DNA of 64,000 bases. Origin: an uncultured Muribaculaceae bacterium (GTDB taxonomy: Bacteria; Bacteroidota; Bacteroidia; Bacteroidales; Muribaculaceae). Made by a program: the position numbers and the translations under genes. The notes under the pieces were generated by a model. The model saw only the letters and a program-made list of their open reading frames with translations. It did not search any database and had not been told where the DNA came from. The DNA lies in the NCBI GenBank assembly GCA_910589055.1, contig CAJURN010000016.1, forward strand, positions 4,713-68,712. Direction: 5' to 3'. Shown one piece after another: positions 28,059 through 37,300 of this stretch. Positions within the stretch are counted from its first letter, which is position 1. Each line of letters opens with the position of its first letter.

Positions 28059-29713
28059 CAAAGAATATAAAAGAATATCCATTTCTATTCATTATTGCGC
28101 TGATGACCTTTGCCGGAGCCATCGGATGGCAGGTAAGCACCTACCCTATGACCGACGACTGGTCGTATATGTGTCAGGTAACACAGCCGGATGAAGAAGC
28201 CTTCTGGCATAGTGAAGGACCGTTGGTCGAGACATTCACAGATGCTTTCAACAGCACAATAAACCACTTCCGCTACATCAACTGCCGTCTTGCCAACGCG
28301 CTGTTTATCTTCGCGCAGCTTACTCCTCGGTGGGTGCAGTCGGGAATATGCGGACTGGCAATAGGATGTATGTTTCTGGGACTTCTTCTCTGCGGCTGCG
28401 GATTGAGAAAGATGCGCAGTGTGCCATGCCTTATGAGTGCCGTAGGGCTTCTATGGTGCGCATTTCCCTGGTACAACACAATGCAGTCGGCCGATTTTCA
28501 GTTCAATTACTCCTTGCCATCTGCAATGTGGCTTGCATACATGTATCTTCTGCCGAAGTACCGGACGATGACGCGCCAAGGCAGCATCTTGTTTGCCATA
28601 TACGCCTTTATCACCGGACTCATGCACGAGACATTCACATGTGTGATGATAGCGTACACCTTTATTGTATGGCTCCAGAACGGCTTGCGGTCGCGAAGGA
28701 CAATCGCATTGCTGGTGTTGCTGTGCGTTTCGGTTGTTTGGGGATTTCTGTGGAGCAATTCCATCCGGACAGGCATGTTTCTCGGTCATCGCGCATATTC
28801 CGGCTTTTGGATGCCTCTCACTCAACTTGCAAGCCAGCTATGGCCGCTTTGGCTTGCATTGGTATTGCTTGCAAAGGCATGCTTGCGGCTTCGAAACTCC
28901 CGGATTCTTCTTGAATCACTTCCCTACCTGTGCGGATGCGCAGTCGGAATAGCAATCGTCTGTATTCTCGGAGTATTGGATCGGGGACTTTTCCCTGTAC
29001 ACCTGCTTGCATGTGTGCTTTGCCTGAAATCCATTGCCTTGCTATCCGCTCCCGAAGATTGTTGCCCCCGGTATATATGGATTGGCGCAAGCGCTGTTTT
29101 CTCTATATTATACTCTTTGTGGCTTGTAAAACTTGTTGAGACTCAACTTGAGACAAGCCGGGAAATAGAAACCTTGGATACCATGCTAAAAGCCTCCGGA
29201 GAAAATGTTCCGGACTACGCTTACATGAATATGAGCTCCCCATGGGATTATCCGCCATATCTTATGGATATAACATCCAACCAACTGAAGGTCACAGACA
29301 ACGACAATTTCCATCTTGCATCATTCCATGCAAAAAGCAGAAAGTGGGTTGCTATACTGCCTCCGGAGTTTGAAGGCATGGAGTACGACAAGCTGCCTGA
29401 AATTCCCGGAAACAATTCCCTGCGTGGCGTTTGGCCCGTGATGCTTTCCAATAAACGAAGCAAACCCTTGGTAATAGCGAACTTCGGCGTGCAGATGCCT
29501 ACGGCCAAACTAACCGACCGTATTCTTGCGGCAGCCAAGATCCGCTCATTCCGTGCCGATTCGGCATCACAGGAAATGCCGGTTGCGTACCAACCTCTTA
29601 TCGTGTCCGAAAACGGAAATGACACCATATTCTTAGTGACACCCGTCCTGAACGTGCGCACCAATCAAAGGCGCGAATTTATTTCCATTGACACCATACC
29701 CTCTGCAAGATGA
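28049..29713 (+). CDS. Polytopic membrane protein, DUF6056-like, paralog 2 of 3
   Basis: A 554-residue paralog of its neighbours with the same plan: DDWSYMCQV (about 35), WCAFPWYNTMQSADFQFN (about 135), GLMHETFT and, in the soluble tail, YDKLPEIPGNNSLRGVWPV. The N-terminal helix starts near residue 12. The start codon lies within the last codons of paralog 1 and its stop overlaps the ATG of paralog 3 as ATGA, so the three are very likely translationally coupled. Probable inner-membrane protein acting on a lipid-linked or surface glycan; this is inference from topology and the DD motif only. Confidence 0.75.
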   Translation: MQLTKNIKEYPFLFIIALMTFAGAIGWQVSTYPMTDDWSYMCQVTQPDEEAFWHSEGPLVETFTDAFNSTINHFRYINCRLANALFIFAQLTPRWVQSGICGLAIGCMFLGLLLCGCGLRKMRSVPCLMSAVGLLWCAFPWYNTMQSADFQFNYSLPSAMWLAYMYLLPKYRTMTRQGSILFAIYAFITGLMHETFTCVMIAYTFIVWLQNGLRSRRTIALLVLLCVSVVWGFLWSNSIRTGMFLGHRAYSGFWMPLTQLASQLWPLWLALVLLAKACLRLRNSRILLESLPYLCGCAVGIAIVCILGVLDRGLFPVHLLACVLCLKSIALLSAPEDCCPRYIWIGASAVFSILYSLWLVKLVETQLETSREIETLDTMLKASGENVPDYAYMNMSSPWDYPPYLMDITSNQLKVTDNDNFHLASFHAKSRKWVAILPPEFEGMEYDKLPEIPGNNSLRGVWPVMLSNKRSKPLVIANFGVQMPTAKLTDRILAAAKIRSFRADSASQEMPVAYQPLIVSENGNDTIFLVTPVLNVRTNQRREFISIDTIPSAR

Positions 29714-31392
29714 CACAACCGCAATTCATGCCACAGTTTCGTGACAAAATACTTTTCGCAGCAGTAATGCTGATTTCATTCATCGGCATTATCTGCTGGC
29801 AGGAATCAACTGTCACCCATTCCGACGACTGGGTGTACCGCTGCATTGCTCCGCCTGAGGCCGGAAATGGCTTCTGGTCGGCAATCGGAGAGCCAATCGA
29901 ATCCGGGCAAGATGCAATGGAAAGCAGCATCAATCACTTCAAATATATCAACGGACGGCTTGCCAACCTGCTTTTCATCCAGTTCCAGCTCACACCCAGA
30001 TGGGTTCAGTCGCTTGTGGCAGGCATCGGGATGTTTCTGATGCTTATGGGACTGTTTGTCGTCGGAGCCGGGCGACGCAGCATGTTCCGCCCCGGCATAC
30101 TGATTGCCGGAGTGTTCCTGTTCTGGTTTCTGCCGCCGTGGTACGACAACATGCAGGCAGCGGATTACCAGTTCAACTACACTGTCACATCGGCACTTTG
30201 GCTCGGCTACCTGCTTCTGCTTTATCGCTGCAAGGATTTGAGCACAAGAGGATTTTTTCTCACATCCGTCTACGCTTTCCTCACCGGATGGATGCACGAA
30301 GGATTCACGGCTGCCATGATTGCGTTCTCCGGGACATACATGCTTCTTGAAGCAAAAGAAAACCGCAAACGCATCCTCATACTTACCGCAGTGCTCTGCG
30401 TGGCCTTTCTGCTTCAGATTTCGAGCGGAATCATGTTGCGATTTGAAGTAGAATCCCAAAACATTAATGAATTTATAACACTCAAGCATTGGGTCGGACA
30501 ACTGATATCACTGTGGCTTCTGCTTGCAGTCGCAGGATATACGGTGTGGCAAGAGAAATCACGTAATGGACGCAGGGAAATAATAAATCATCTGCTTCCT
30601 TATCTTGCCGGATGTGTGGTGATGATTGTAATATGCGCTTGCGTAGGCAAGACCCAGCGTGCGCTATTTCCGCTTGACCTGCTGTGTATCACGGCCATAC
30701 TCTATTGTCTTTCCCAATGGAAGACTCCTGCAGGACATCGTAGCAAAATCATATTCATCTGCGCCGTAACATTGACTTGCATCTACGCCTTATGGCTGTG
30801 CCAACTCGTAAAGTGGCAGAGAATCACATCTTCGGAAGTGAGCCGACTTGTTTCTGAAATGACCCCTCGAGAAGAAAAAGAATTCGACGTTTATTTCTGC
30901 GACATCACCGACCCTACCGACCATCCTTTCACACTTATGAATATGACCGGAAGCGACCATCGGGTTGTGGCTCCGTCCAACTACATGCTCACATCATTCT
31001 TCACCCTCGGAGGAAACCGCTACTCCGCTATTCTTCCCGACAGTCTGCGTGGAAAACGCTTCGAGGAATGGCCTGCGATTCCGGGACATAACAATCTTCG
31101 CGGAGTATGGCCCGTTGTAATAGGTAAAAACGAAGAATACCCCGCATTTCTGGTGCATTTCGGCCCGCAGAAACCCACGACAAAACCTCTTGACAAGCTG
31201 CGCGCCATGATTGAACAACGGACTTTACATCCCGACAGCTCCGATGAGATTATCGAACCCTACCGCTGGGACATACGCGTTCCTGCGGCCGACACAACTT
31301 CGGTGTATAAGATTTACTTCATTTCAGCTCATAAATCGCCAAATTCACGGCGCGTATTTTTATCTCTCGATACCATTCCAAACAATCCTTGA
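29710..31392 (+). CDS. Polytopic membrane protein, DUF6056-like, paralog 3 of 3
   Basis: A 560-residue third copy. The same landmarks appear: DDWVYRCIAP (about 38), PPWYDNMQAADYQFN (about 139), GWMHEGFT (about 194) and FEEWPAIPGHNNLRGVWPV in the tail. It is more diverged in the WCAFPW segment (WFLPPW). It begins inside the stop of paralog 2 (ATGA) and ends 3 bp before the aminotransferase gene. Divergence across the triplet suggests old duplication with separate specificities rather than recent copying. Confidence 0.75.
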   Translation: MTQPQFMPQFRDKILFAAVMLISFIGIICWQESTVTHSDDWVYRCIAPPEAGNGFWSAIGEPIESGQDAMESSINHFKYINGRLANLLFIQFQLTPRWVQSLVAGIGMFLMLMGLFVVGAGRRSMFRPGILIAGVFLFWFLPPWYDNMQAADYQFNYTVTSALWLGYLLLLYRCKDLSTRGFFLTSVYAFLTGWMHEGFTAAMIAFSGTYMLLEAKENRKRILILTAVLCVAFLLQISSGIMLRFEVESQNINEFITLKHWVGQLISLWLLLAVAGYTVWQEKSRNGRREIINHLLPYLAGCVVMIVICACVGKTQRALFPLDLLCITAILYCLSQWKTPAGHRSKIIFICAVTLTCIYALWLCQLVKWQRITSSEVSRLVSEMTPREEKEFDVYFCDITDPTDHPFTLMNMTGSDHRVVAPSNYMLTSFFTLGGNRYSAILPDSLRGKRFEEWPAIPGHNNLRGVWPVVIGKNEEYPAFLVHFGPQKPTTKPLDKLRAMIEQRTLHPDSSDEIIEPYRWDIRVPAADTTSVYKIYFISAHKSPNSRRVFLSLDTIPNNP

Positions 31393-31395
31393 CCG

Positions 31396-32592
31396 ATGAA
31401 CGATTTTTTCTCCACAGCTCCTGACCGCCATAACTCAGGATCATATAAATGGGACAGCGCTCCCAAAGGCAAAGACATAATACCCATGTGGGTGGCCGAC
31501 ATGGATTTCAAGACGGCACCGTGCATAATCGAGGCGCTGCGCAAGCGTGTTGAGCACGGCGTGTTCGGCTACACACTCGTGGGCGACAACTATTATTCCG
31601 CACTCCACAACTGGTTTCTGCGCCGCCACGGCTACGAAATCAAGCGCGAACGCGTAATCTACACATCCGGAGTAGTTCCGGCAATCTCCGCCATTATCAA
31701 GGCACTGGTGCTTCCCGGCGAAGGTGTGATTGTGCAGACTCCCGTCTACAATTGCTTTTTTTCTTCAATCCGCAACAATTCCTGCCGAACAGTCGAAAGC
31801 CCTCTGTTACGGACAGCTCCGGATGAAGACGGGCATTTCTCCTATCGCATGGATTTCGATAGCCTGGAGAAACTCGCGTCCGACCCCAAGAACACGATGC
31901 TGCTCCTGTGCAATCCCCACAACCCGGCAGGCCGGGCATGGACCCGCGACGAGCTGATACGTGTGGCTGAAATTTGCCACCGCAACAATGTCACGGTCGT
32001 GAGCGACGAAATCCACTGCGACCTCACCATGCCCGGACACAAGTTCACCTCCTACGCTACCCTTCCCGAGGAATATACCTCACGGGCTGTGATATGCAAT
32101 TCTCCATCCAAGGCCTTCAATACCGCCGGGCTTCAGATTGCAAACATCATATGCGGTAACGAATCGCTGCGCTGCATGATTGACCGCGCAATCAACGACA
32201 ACGAGGTGTGCGACGTGAATCCATTCGGTGTGGCCGGACTTATCGCGGCATACACAGAGGGCGAACCTTGGCTCAACGAACTCACAGCATATCTCTCCGA
32301 AAACTACCGTGTGCTCTGCGAATTTTTCAAGAGCGAGCTTCCCGAATTCCCCCTTGCGCGTCTTGAGGCCACATATCTTGTATGGGTCGATACACGCGCC
32401 ACCGGAATCCCCTCGGAAGCTCTTGAGGAATACCTTGTTGAAAAGGCCGGAGTGTGGCTCAACTGCGGCAGCATGTACGGCGCTGAAGGATTCATGCGCA
32501 TCAACATCGCATGCCCCCGCGAGCGCCTTCTCGAGGGTCTGCGCCGCATAGCCCCGGCTCTTAAAGAATTGATTAATAATGACAAGTATTGA
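31396..32592 (+). CDS. MalY/PatB-type aminotransferase (cystathionine beta-lyase family)
   Basis: A 398-residue fold-type I PLP enzyme. The N-terminus carries the family segment IIPMWVADMDF; further on are GVVPAISAIIKAL (about 97), NPHNPAGRAWTRDEL (about 174), SDEIHCDL (about 205, Asp for the PLP ring nitrogen) and SPSKAFNTAGLQ (about 238, Schiff-base Lys). It probably cleaves cystathionine or cysteine conjugates to a thiol, ammonia and pyruvate. It starts 3 bp after paralog 3 and overlaps the MATE gene by 14 bp, so it is in the same operon, although no functional link is obvious. Confidence 0.88.
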   Translation: MNDFFSTAPDRHNSGSYKWDSAPKGKDIIPMWVADMDFKTAPCIIEALRKRVEHGVFGYTLVGDNYYSALHNWFLRRHGYEIKRERVIYTSGVVPAISAIIKALVLPGEGVIVQTPVYNCFFSSIRNNSCRTVESPLLRTAPDEDGHFSYRMDFDSLEKLASDPKNTMLLLCNPHNPAGRAWTRDELIRVAEICHRNNVTVVSDEIHCDLTMPGHKFTSYATLPEEYTSRAVICNSPSKAFNTAGLQIANIICGNESLRCMIDRAINDNEVCDVNPFGVAGLIAAYTEGEPWLNELTAYLSENYRVLCEFFKSELPEFPLARLEATYLVWVDTRATGIPSEALEEYLVEKAGVWLNCGSMYGAEGFMRINIACPRERLLEGLRRIAPALKELINNDKY

Positions 32593-34024
32593 AGCGATAC
32601 GGAACAACGAGCCTCTGAATCTGAGGCAGCAGATAGCGCTCACGACAAAATTAGCCGTTCCGGCCATTCTCGCGCAGCTTTCCACCATATTGATGCAGTA
32701 TATCGACGCGTCGATGGTGGGACGTCTCGGTGCCGACGAATCGGCTTCCATCGGTCTTATGAACAGTAGCCTGTGGTTTTTCTGGGGCGTATGCTCTATG
32801 ATTACAATGGGCTTCTCGGTGCAGGTTGCCCACCGCCTGGGTGCCAAGGAGGATGCCCAGGCCCGCGACGTACTGCGCCAGGGCATAACTTCCTGCCTGA
32901 TTTTCGGCATACTGATGGCTCTTATAGGTGGGGCGATAGCTCCGTTTCTGCCAGGCTGGCTCGGCGGCACGGAAGAAATCCAACACGGAGCCACGGTGTA
33001 CTTCGTGACCTTCATCGCCGCCCTGCCTATTCTGACAATGAACTACCTCGGCGGAGGCATGCTCCGCTGTGCAGGAAACATGAAGGTGCCGGGGCTGCTC
33101 AATGTGCTTATGTGCGTGTTGGATGTGATGTTCAATTTCTTCCTGATTTTCCCAACACGTGAACTCCAGTTTGCAGGGGCATCTTTCACTGTTCCCGGCG
33201 CCGGACTCGGAGTGTTCGGGGCGGCCCTCGGCACAGTATTGGCCGAATGTGTGTGCGCCGCATCCATGATGTACTTCCTGTGCAGGCGACAGAAAGAGCT
33301 TCACCTCACCGGAGAACATTCCGGAGGCAGCTTCCGGCCGAGGATGGAAGTACTGCGGAAGGCGGCGAAGATTTCCGTGCCGATGACTCTCGAGCATGTC
33401 ATATTCTGCGGAGCGCAGATTACAATAACAATTATCGTGGCTCCCCTCGGCGTGGTAGCCATCGCCGCCAACGCCTTTGCCGTGACCGCCGAGAGCCTGT
33501 GTTACATGCCCGGTTTCGGTATAGGCGATGCAGCCACGACACTTACAGGGCAGAGTTATGGAGCCGGACGCTACGACCTTGTTCGGCGCTTCTGTCATCT
33601 GACAGTGCTTTTAGGCTTGGCAATAATGACCGTGATGGGTGTGATAATGTACATCGCCGCACCGCTGATGATGGAAATAATGACCCCCGTGGATGCCATC
33701 GCCTCCCTGGGAACCGAAGTGCTGCGCATCGAAGCCTGGGCCGAACCTATGTATGCCGCCTCGATTGTGGCCTACGGCGCGTTTGTAGGCGTTGGCGACA
33801 CATTGATTCCGGCAACGATGAATTTCGGGAGCATCTGGCTTGTGAGAATACCCTTGGCAGCCATACTTGCCCCGTCGCTCGGACTGCGCGGAGTATGGAT
33901 TGCCATGTGTGCCGAACTATGTTTCCGCGGAATCATATTCCTGTGGCGCATGAAATCCGGAAAATGGCTCAAGCCTGACCGCAAATCGTCGGAATCCGAA
34001 CCGATGCCGGTAGAGGAAGTGTGA
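32579..34024 (+). CDS. MATE-family multidrug/cation antiporter
   Basis: A 481-residue protein with 12 predicted helices. The N-terminal MATE signature runs through LAVPAILAQLSTILMQYIDA with the MVGRLG motif after it, and the second half has the matching PGFGIGDAATTLTGQSYGAG block. It exports drugs or metabolites with sodium or proton influx. The basic C-terminal tail is cytoplasmic. Its start lies 14 bp inside the aminotransferase gene, so translation is coupled. Confidence 0.9.
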   Translation: MTSIEAIRNNEPLNLRQQIALTTKLAVPAILAQLSTILMQYIDASMVGRLGADESASIGLMNSSLWFFWGVCSMITMGFSVQVAHRLGAKEDAQARDVLRQGITSCLIFGILMALIGGAIAPFLPGWLGGTEEIQHGATVYFVTFIAALPILTMNYLGGGMLRCAGNMKVPGLLNVLMCVLDVMFNFFLIFPTRELQFAGASFTVPGAGLGVFGAALGTVLAECVCAASMMYFLCRRQKELHLTGEHSGGSFRPRMEVLRKAAKISVPMTLEHVIFCGAQITITIIVAPLGVVAIAANAFAVTAESLCYMPGFGIGDAATTLTGQSYGAGRYDLVRRFCHLTVLLGLAIMTVMGVIMYIAAPLMMEIMTPVDAIASLGTEVLRIEAWAEPMYAASIVAYGAFVGVGDTLIPATMNFGSIWLVRIPLAAILAPSLGLRGVWIAMCAELCFRGIIFLWRMKSGKWLKPDRKSSESEPMPVEEV

Positions 34025-34079
34025 AAGAATTGTTTATTTATGAATTTTTATTCCCCGGCATTAAACACCGGCGACGGAA

Positions 34080-34111
34080 TTTGCGTATATTAATTGAAAA
34101 TATTATCTTTG
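34080..34111 (+). promoter_or_regulatory. Promoter of the phosphohexomutase gene
   Basis: -33 TTTG at 34080-34083 and -7 TATCTTTG at 34104-34111 with a 20-bp spacer, a near-ideal Bacteroidetes sigma-ABfr-type promoter, 55 bp upstream of the ATG. Confidence 0.8.
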
Positions 34112-34166
34112 TAATTCATTAAATCAAACATATCTCTTTGCGAGACTTAAAAATTTTACTGCTAAC

Positions 34167-35915
34167 ATGGAAAATAACGAACTTCTTGCGCAGGTAACTG
34201 CCAAGGCACAACAGTGGTTGAGCGAGGATTACGACGCAGAAACCCGTGAAAACGTTAAGCGCATGCTCGACGCTGACGACAAGACAGAACTCATCGAAAG
34301 TTTCTATAAAGATCTCGAATTCGGTACAGGCGGTCTTCGCGGCATCATGGGTGCCGGTACCAACCGTATGAACATCTACACAGTGGGCGCCGCCACACAG
34401 GGTCTTGCCAACTATCTTAAAGAAGCGTTTGCCGACCTGCCCGAAATCAGCGTTGTCGTAGGTCACGACGTCCGCAACAACTCGCGCAAATTTGCCGAAA
34501 TCGTTGCCGACATCTTCTCTGCCAACGGCATCAAGGTGTATCTGTTCGACTCCTTCCGCCCCACTCCCGAACTCTCGTTCGCAATCCGTCAGCTCGGTTG
34601 CCAGAGCGGTGTAAACATCACGGCCTCCCACAACCCCAAGGAATACAACGGCTACAAGGCTTACTGGAGCGACGGCGCACAGATTATCGCCCCCCACGAT
34701 GTCAACATCATCGACAACGTGAACAAAATCCAGTCGGTCAAGGAAATCAAATTCCAGGGCGACAAATCCAAGATTGAAATCATCGGCGACAAGATGGACA
34801 AGGCTTTCCTTGACGCCATCAAGACTCTTTCGCTCGATCCCGAAGTAATCAAGCGTCACGCCGATCTCAAGATTGTCTACACACCTATCCACGGCACAGG
34901 TGTGAAACTCGTTCCGGACTCGCTCCGCAACTATGGTTTCACCAACATCATCCACGTTCCCGAACAGGATATTCCTTCCGGCGACTTCCCCACCGTTGAC
35001 TCCCCCAACCCCGAAAATCCCTCGGCTATGGCAATGGCTATCGCCAAGGCCAAGGAAGTTGAAGCCGACCTCGTTGTGGCTTCCGACCCCGATGCCGACC
35101 GTATCGGCTGCGTTATCCGCGACAACAACGGCGAATACCAGCTCGTCAACGGTAACCAGATTGTCATGATTCTTCTCAACTACATCATGCTCCGCAACCG
35201 CGAGCTCGGACGTCTCAACGGCAACGAATACGTTGTGAAGACCATCGTGACAACCGAAACCATCAAGGCCATCGCCGAAAATCAGAACATCAAGATGTAC
35301 GACTGCTACACAGGCTTCAAGTGGATTGCTTCCGTAATCCGTGACCTCGAAGGCACTTGCCGTTATCTCGGTGGTGGCGAAGAAAGCTACGGCTTCCTCG
35401 CCGAAGATTTCTGCCGCGACAAGGACTCTGTTTCCGCAATCTCCCTTATGGCCGAAATCTGCGCATGGGCCAAGGACCGTGGCATGGACTTCAACGAAAT
35501 GCTCCAGGAAATCTATCTCAAGAACGGCTACTCACACGAAGAAGGTATTTCCGTTGTCCGCACCGGTAAGTCCGGCGCCGAGGAAATCCAGCAGATGATG
35601 AAGGACTTCCGCGCCAATCCTCCCAAGACTCTCGGTGGAAGCGAAGTTGTAGTAATCAAGGACTACGCCGACCTCAACGAAACCGACCTCCGCACCGGCA
35701 AAGTAAGCAAGATGGACTTCCCCACCACAAGCAACGTGCTCCAGTTCTTCACAGCCGACGGCACTAAAGTTTCCGTCCGTCCTTCCGGTACAGAACCTAA
35801 AATCAAGTTCTACATCGAAGTACACGACAAGATGGCCGACAAGAACGACTACGACCGTTGCAACAAGGACGCCGCAGTTAAAATCAACGCCGTCAAGAAA
35901 GACCTTGGCATCTGA
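34167..35915 (+). CDS. Phosphoglucomutase/phosphomannomutase family
   Basis: A 582-residue alpha-D-phosphohexomutase of the long type. In order: an RGIMGAGTNRMN N-terminal motif, catalytic phosphoserine in TASHNPKEYNGYKAYW (about 153), the metal loop SDPDADRIG (about 309), the sugar-binding GGEESYGF (about 403) and the phosphate-binding RPSGTEPKIKFY (about 543). It interconverts glucose-1-phosphate with glucose-6-phosphate, or mannose equivalents, feeding glycogen and the dTDP-glucose pathway encoded at 55926-58877. It has its own promoter and terminator, so it is monocistronic. Confidence 0.93.
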   Translation: MENNELLAQVTAKAQQWLSEDYDAETRENVKRMLDADDKTELIESFYKDLEFGTGGLRGIMGAGTNRMNIYTVGAATQGLANYLKEAFADLPEISVVVGHDVRNNSRKFAEIVADIFSANGIKVYLFDSFRPTPELSFAIRQLGCQSGVNITASHNPKEYNGYKAYWSDGAQIIAPHDVNIIDNVNKIQSVKEIKFQGDKSKIEIIGDKMDKAFLDAIKTLSLDPEVIKRHADLKIVYTPIHGTGVKLVPDSLRNYGFTNIIHVPEQDIPSGDFPTVDSPNPENPSAMAMAIAKAKEVEADLVVASDPDADRIGCVIRDNNGEYQLVNGNQIVMILLNYIMLRNRELGRLNGNEYVVKTIVTTETIKAIAENQNIKMYDCYTGFKWIASVIRDLEGTCRYLGGGEESYGFLAEDFCRDKDSVSAISLMAEICAWAKDRGMDFNEMLQEIYLKNGYSHEEGISVVRTGKSGAEEIQQMMKDFRANPPKTLGGSEVVVIKDYADLNETDLRTGKVSKMDFPTTSNVLQFFTADGTKVSVRPSGTEPKIKFYIEVHDKMADKNDYDRCNKDAAVKINAVKKDLGI

Positions 35916-35936
35916 TACGCCAAATCATAATGACTT

Positions 35937-35967
35937 AGAGTCCGGCCTTCGGGTCGGACTCTTTTTT
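35937..35967 (+). terminator. Terminator after the phosphohexomutase gene
   Basis: AGAGTCCG and CGGACTCT form an 8-bp stem with a short GC-rich loop, followed by T6. Confidence 0.9.
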
Positions 35968-36049
35968 ATCCATACCACCCGGGCTTTTAACTTTTTAAGT
36001 TAAAACAAGTGGTATATTTAGGTAAAAACATAGTCTCTTTGTCGCAGTG

Positions 36050-36083
36050 ATGTAACAATTCGGAGGTTCAGTTGTTACATTTG
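36050..36083 (+). promoter_or_regulatory. Promoter with overlapping 9-bp inverted repeat upstream of the barrel/eptA pair
   Basis: ATGTAACAA (36050-36058) and TTGTTACAT (36072-36080) are perfect inverted arms with a 13-bp spacer, so centres are about two helical turns apart. The right arm overlaps the -7 box TACATTTG (36076-36083). This is the geometry of a repressor operator controlling the following pair. Confidence 0.65.
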
Positions 36084-36109
36084 CAAAGACTATTTATTAC
36101 TGAGAGATT

Positions 36110-37300
36110 ATGCTAACCAGATTAAAATTCATCATCATTCTGCTCGCACTCGCTCCCTGCCTATCCGCACAGGAGATTTCCGAGATGCCGACGGTTCCGG
36201 ATTCCATCACATTGGAGCCGGTTGATTCCGTCGCTGCCGCCAAGCCGAAAAGGAATCTGGTGCAGAAGGTCATCGACTATTTCGCCGAATCAAACAAGGT
36301 GCGCAAAAATAAGAAATTCGATTTCAGCATCATAGGAGGTCCGCACTACTCTTCCGACACAAAATTCGGCATCGGACTCGTTGCCGCAGGCCTTTACCGC
36401 CGCGACATGACCGATACTATTACCCCGGTTTCCGACATATCAATCTACTTCGATGCCACAACGAGCATGTTTTTCAAGCTCGGAGTACGCGGCACGCACC
36501 TTCTGCCCCACGACAAGGCACGCCTGCACTACGATGTCAACTTCTCATCGGTAGCCACCAAATTCTGGGGCATAGGCTACGACAACAACGTGAACGACGA
36601 CAACGAATCAAAATACAAATATCTCAACTCCCAGGCCGAAGTGACATTCGTGTGGAAAATAGCCCCGAACCTCTACATCGGTCCCCTCGCGACATTCGAC
36701 TATATCAACGGACGCCAATTTGAAAAACCATGGCTCTGGGAGGGAGAGGCCGACAGAACTTTCAACGTCGGCGCAGGCGTGACATTCCAGTACGACAGCC
36801 GCGACTTCCTCACCAATGCCTCGAAAGGAATCTACTTCCGTCTCGACCAGCGATTCAATCCGCGTTTCCTCGCCAACAAGTATGCTTTCTCCCTCACCGA
36901 ACTTACCTTCTCGGCCTATCATAAGCTCTGGAAAGATGCCACACTGGCCTACCAGTTCCACACCCGCTGGACCTATGGCAACACTCCCTGGGGACTGCTG
37001 TCGACCCTTGGCGGCAGCGACAACATGCGCGGATACTTTGAAGGCCGGTACCGCGACAAGTCGGAATTCGACGTATGCATCGAGCTTCGCCAGCACATAT
37101 GGCACCGCAACGGTCTTGTGGCCTGGGTTGGAGCAGGCTCCGTTTTCCCCAACTTCAAGGCAATCACTTTGAGAAAAATACTCCCCAACTACGGCATAGG
37201 ATACCGTTGGGAATTTAAAAAACGCGTCAACGTGCGGCTCGACCTCGGTTTCGGACGCCACCAGACAGGATTCATATTCAGCATAAATGAAGCTTTTTAA
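36110..37300 (+). CDS. Omp85/BamA-type outer-membrane barrel without POTRA domains
   Basis: A 396-residue protein with a signal peptide ending LSAQ (about residue 20), then a short linker (about 20-70) and a barrel of amphipathic strands from about residue 73 to the end. The lid-loop motif RGYFEGRYRDK (about 309), typical of the Omp85 superfamily, is present, and the protein ends with an aromatic residue (Phe). There is no room for POTRA repeats. Such POTRA-less barrels are common in Bacteroidetes; cargo is unknown. It overlaps the EptA-like gene by 14 bp, suggesting a joint role in lipid A or envelope modification. Confidence 0.82.
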   Translation: MLTRLKFIIILLALAPCLSAQEISEMPTVPDSITLEPVDSVAAAKPKRNLVQKVIDYFAESNKVRKNKKFDFSIIGGPHYSSDTKFGIGLVAAGLYRRDMTDTITPVSDISIYFDATTSMFFKLGVRGTHLLPHDKARLHYDVNFSSVATKFWGIGYDNNVNDDNESKYKYLNSQAEVTFVWKIAPNLYIGPLATFDYINGRQFEKPWLWEGEADRTFNVGAGVTFQYDSRDFLTNASKGIYFRLDQRFNPRFLANKYAFSLTELTFSAYHKLWKDATLAYQFHTRWTYGNTPWGLLSTLGGSDNMRGYFEGRYRDKSEFDVCIELRQHIWHRNGLVAWVGAGSVFPNFKAITLRKILPNYGIGYRWEFKKRVNVRLDLGFGRHQTGFIFSINEAF

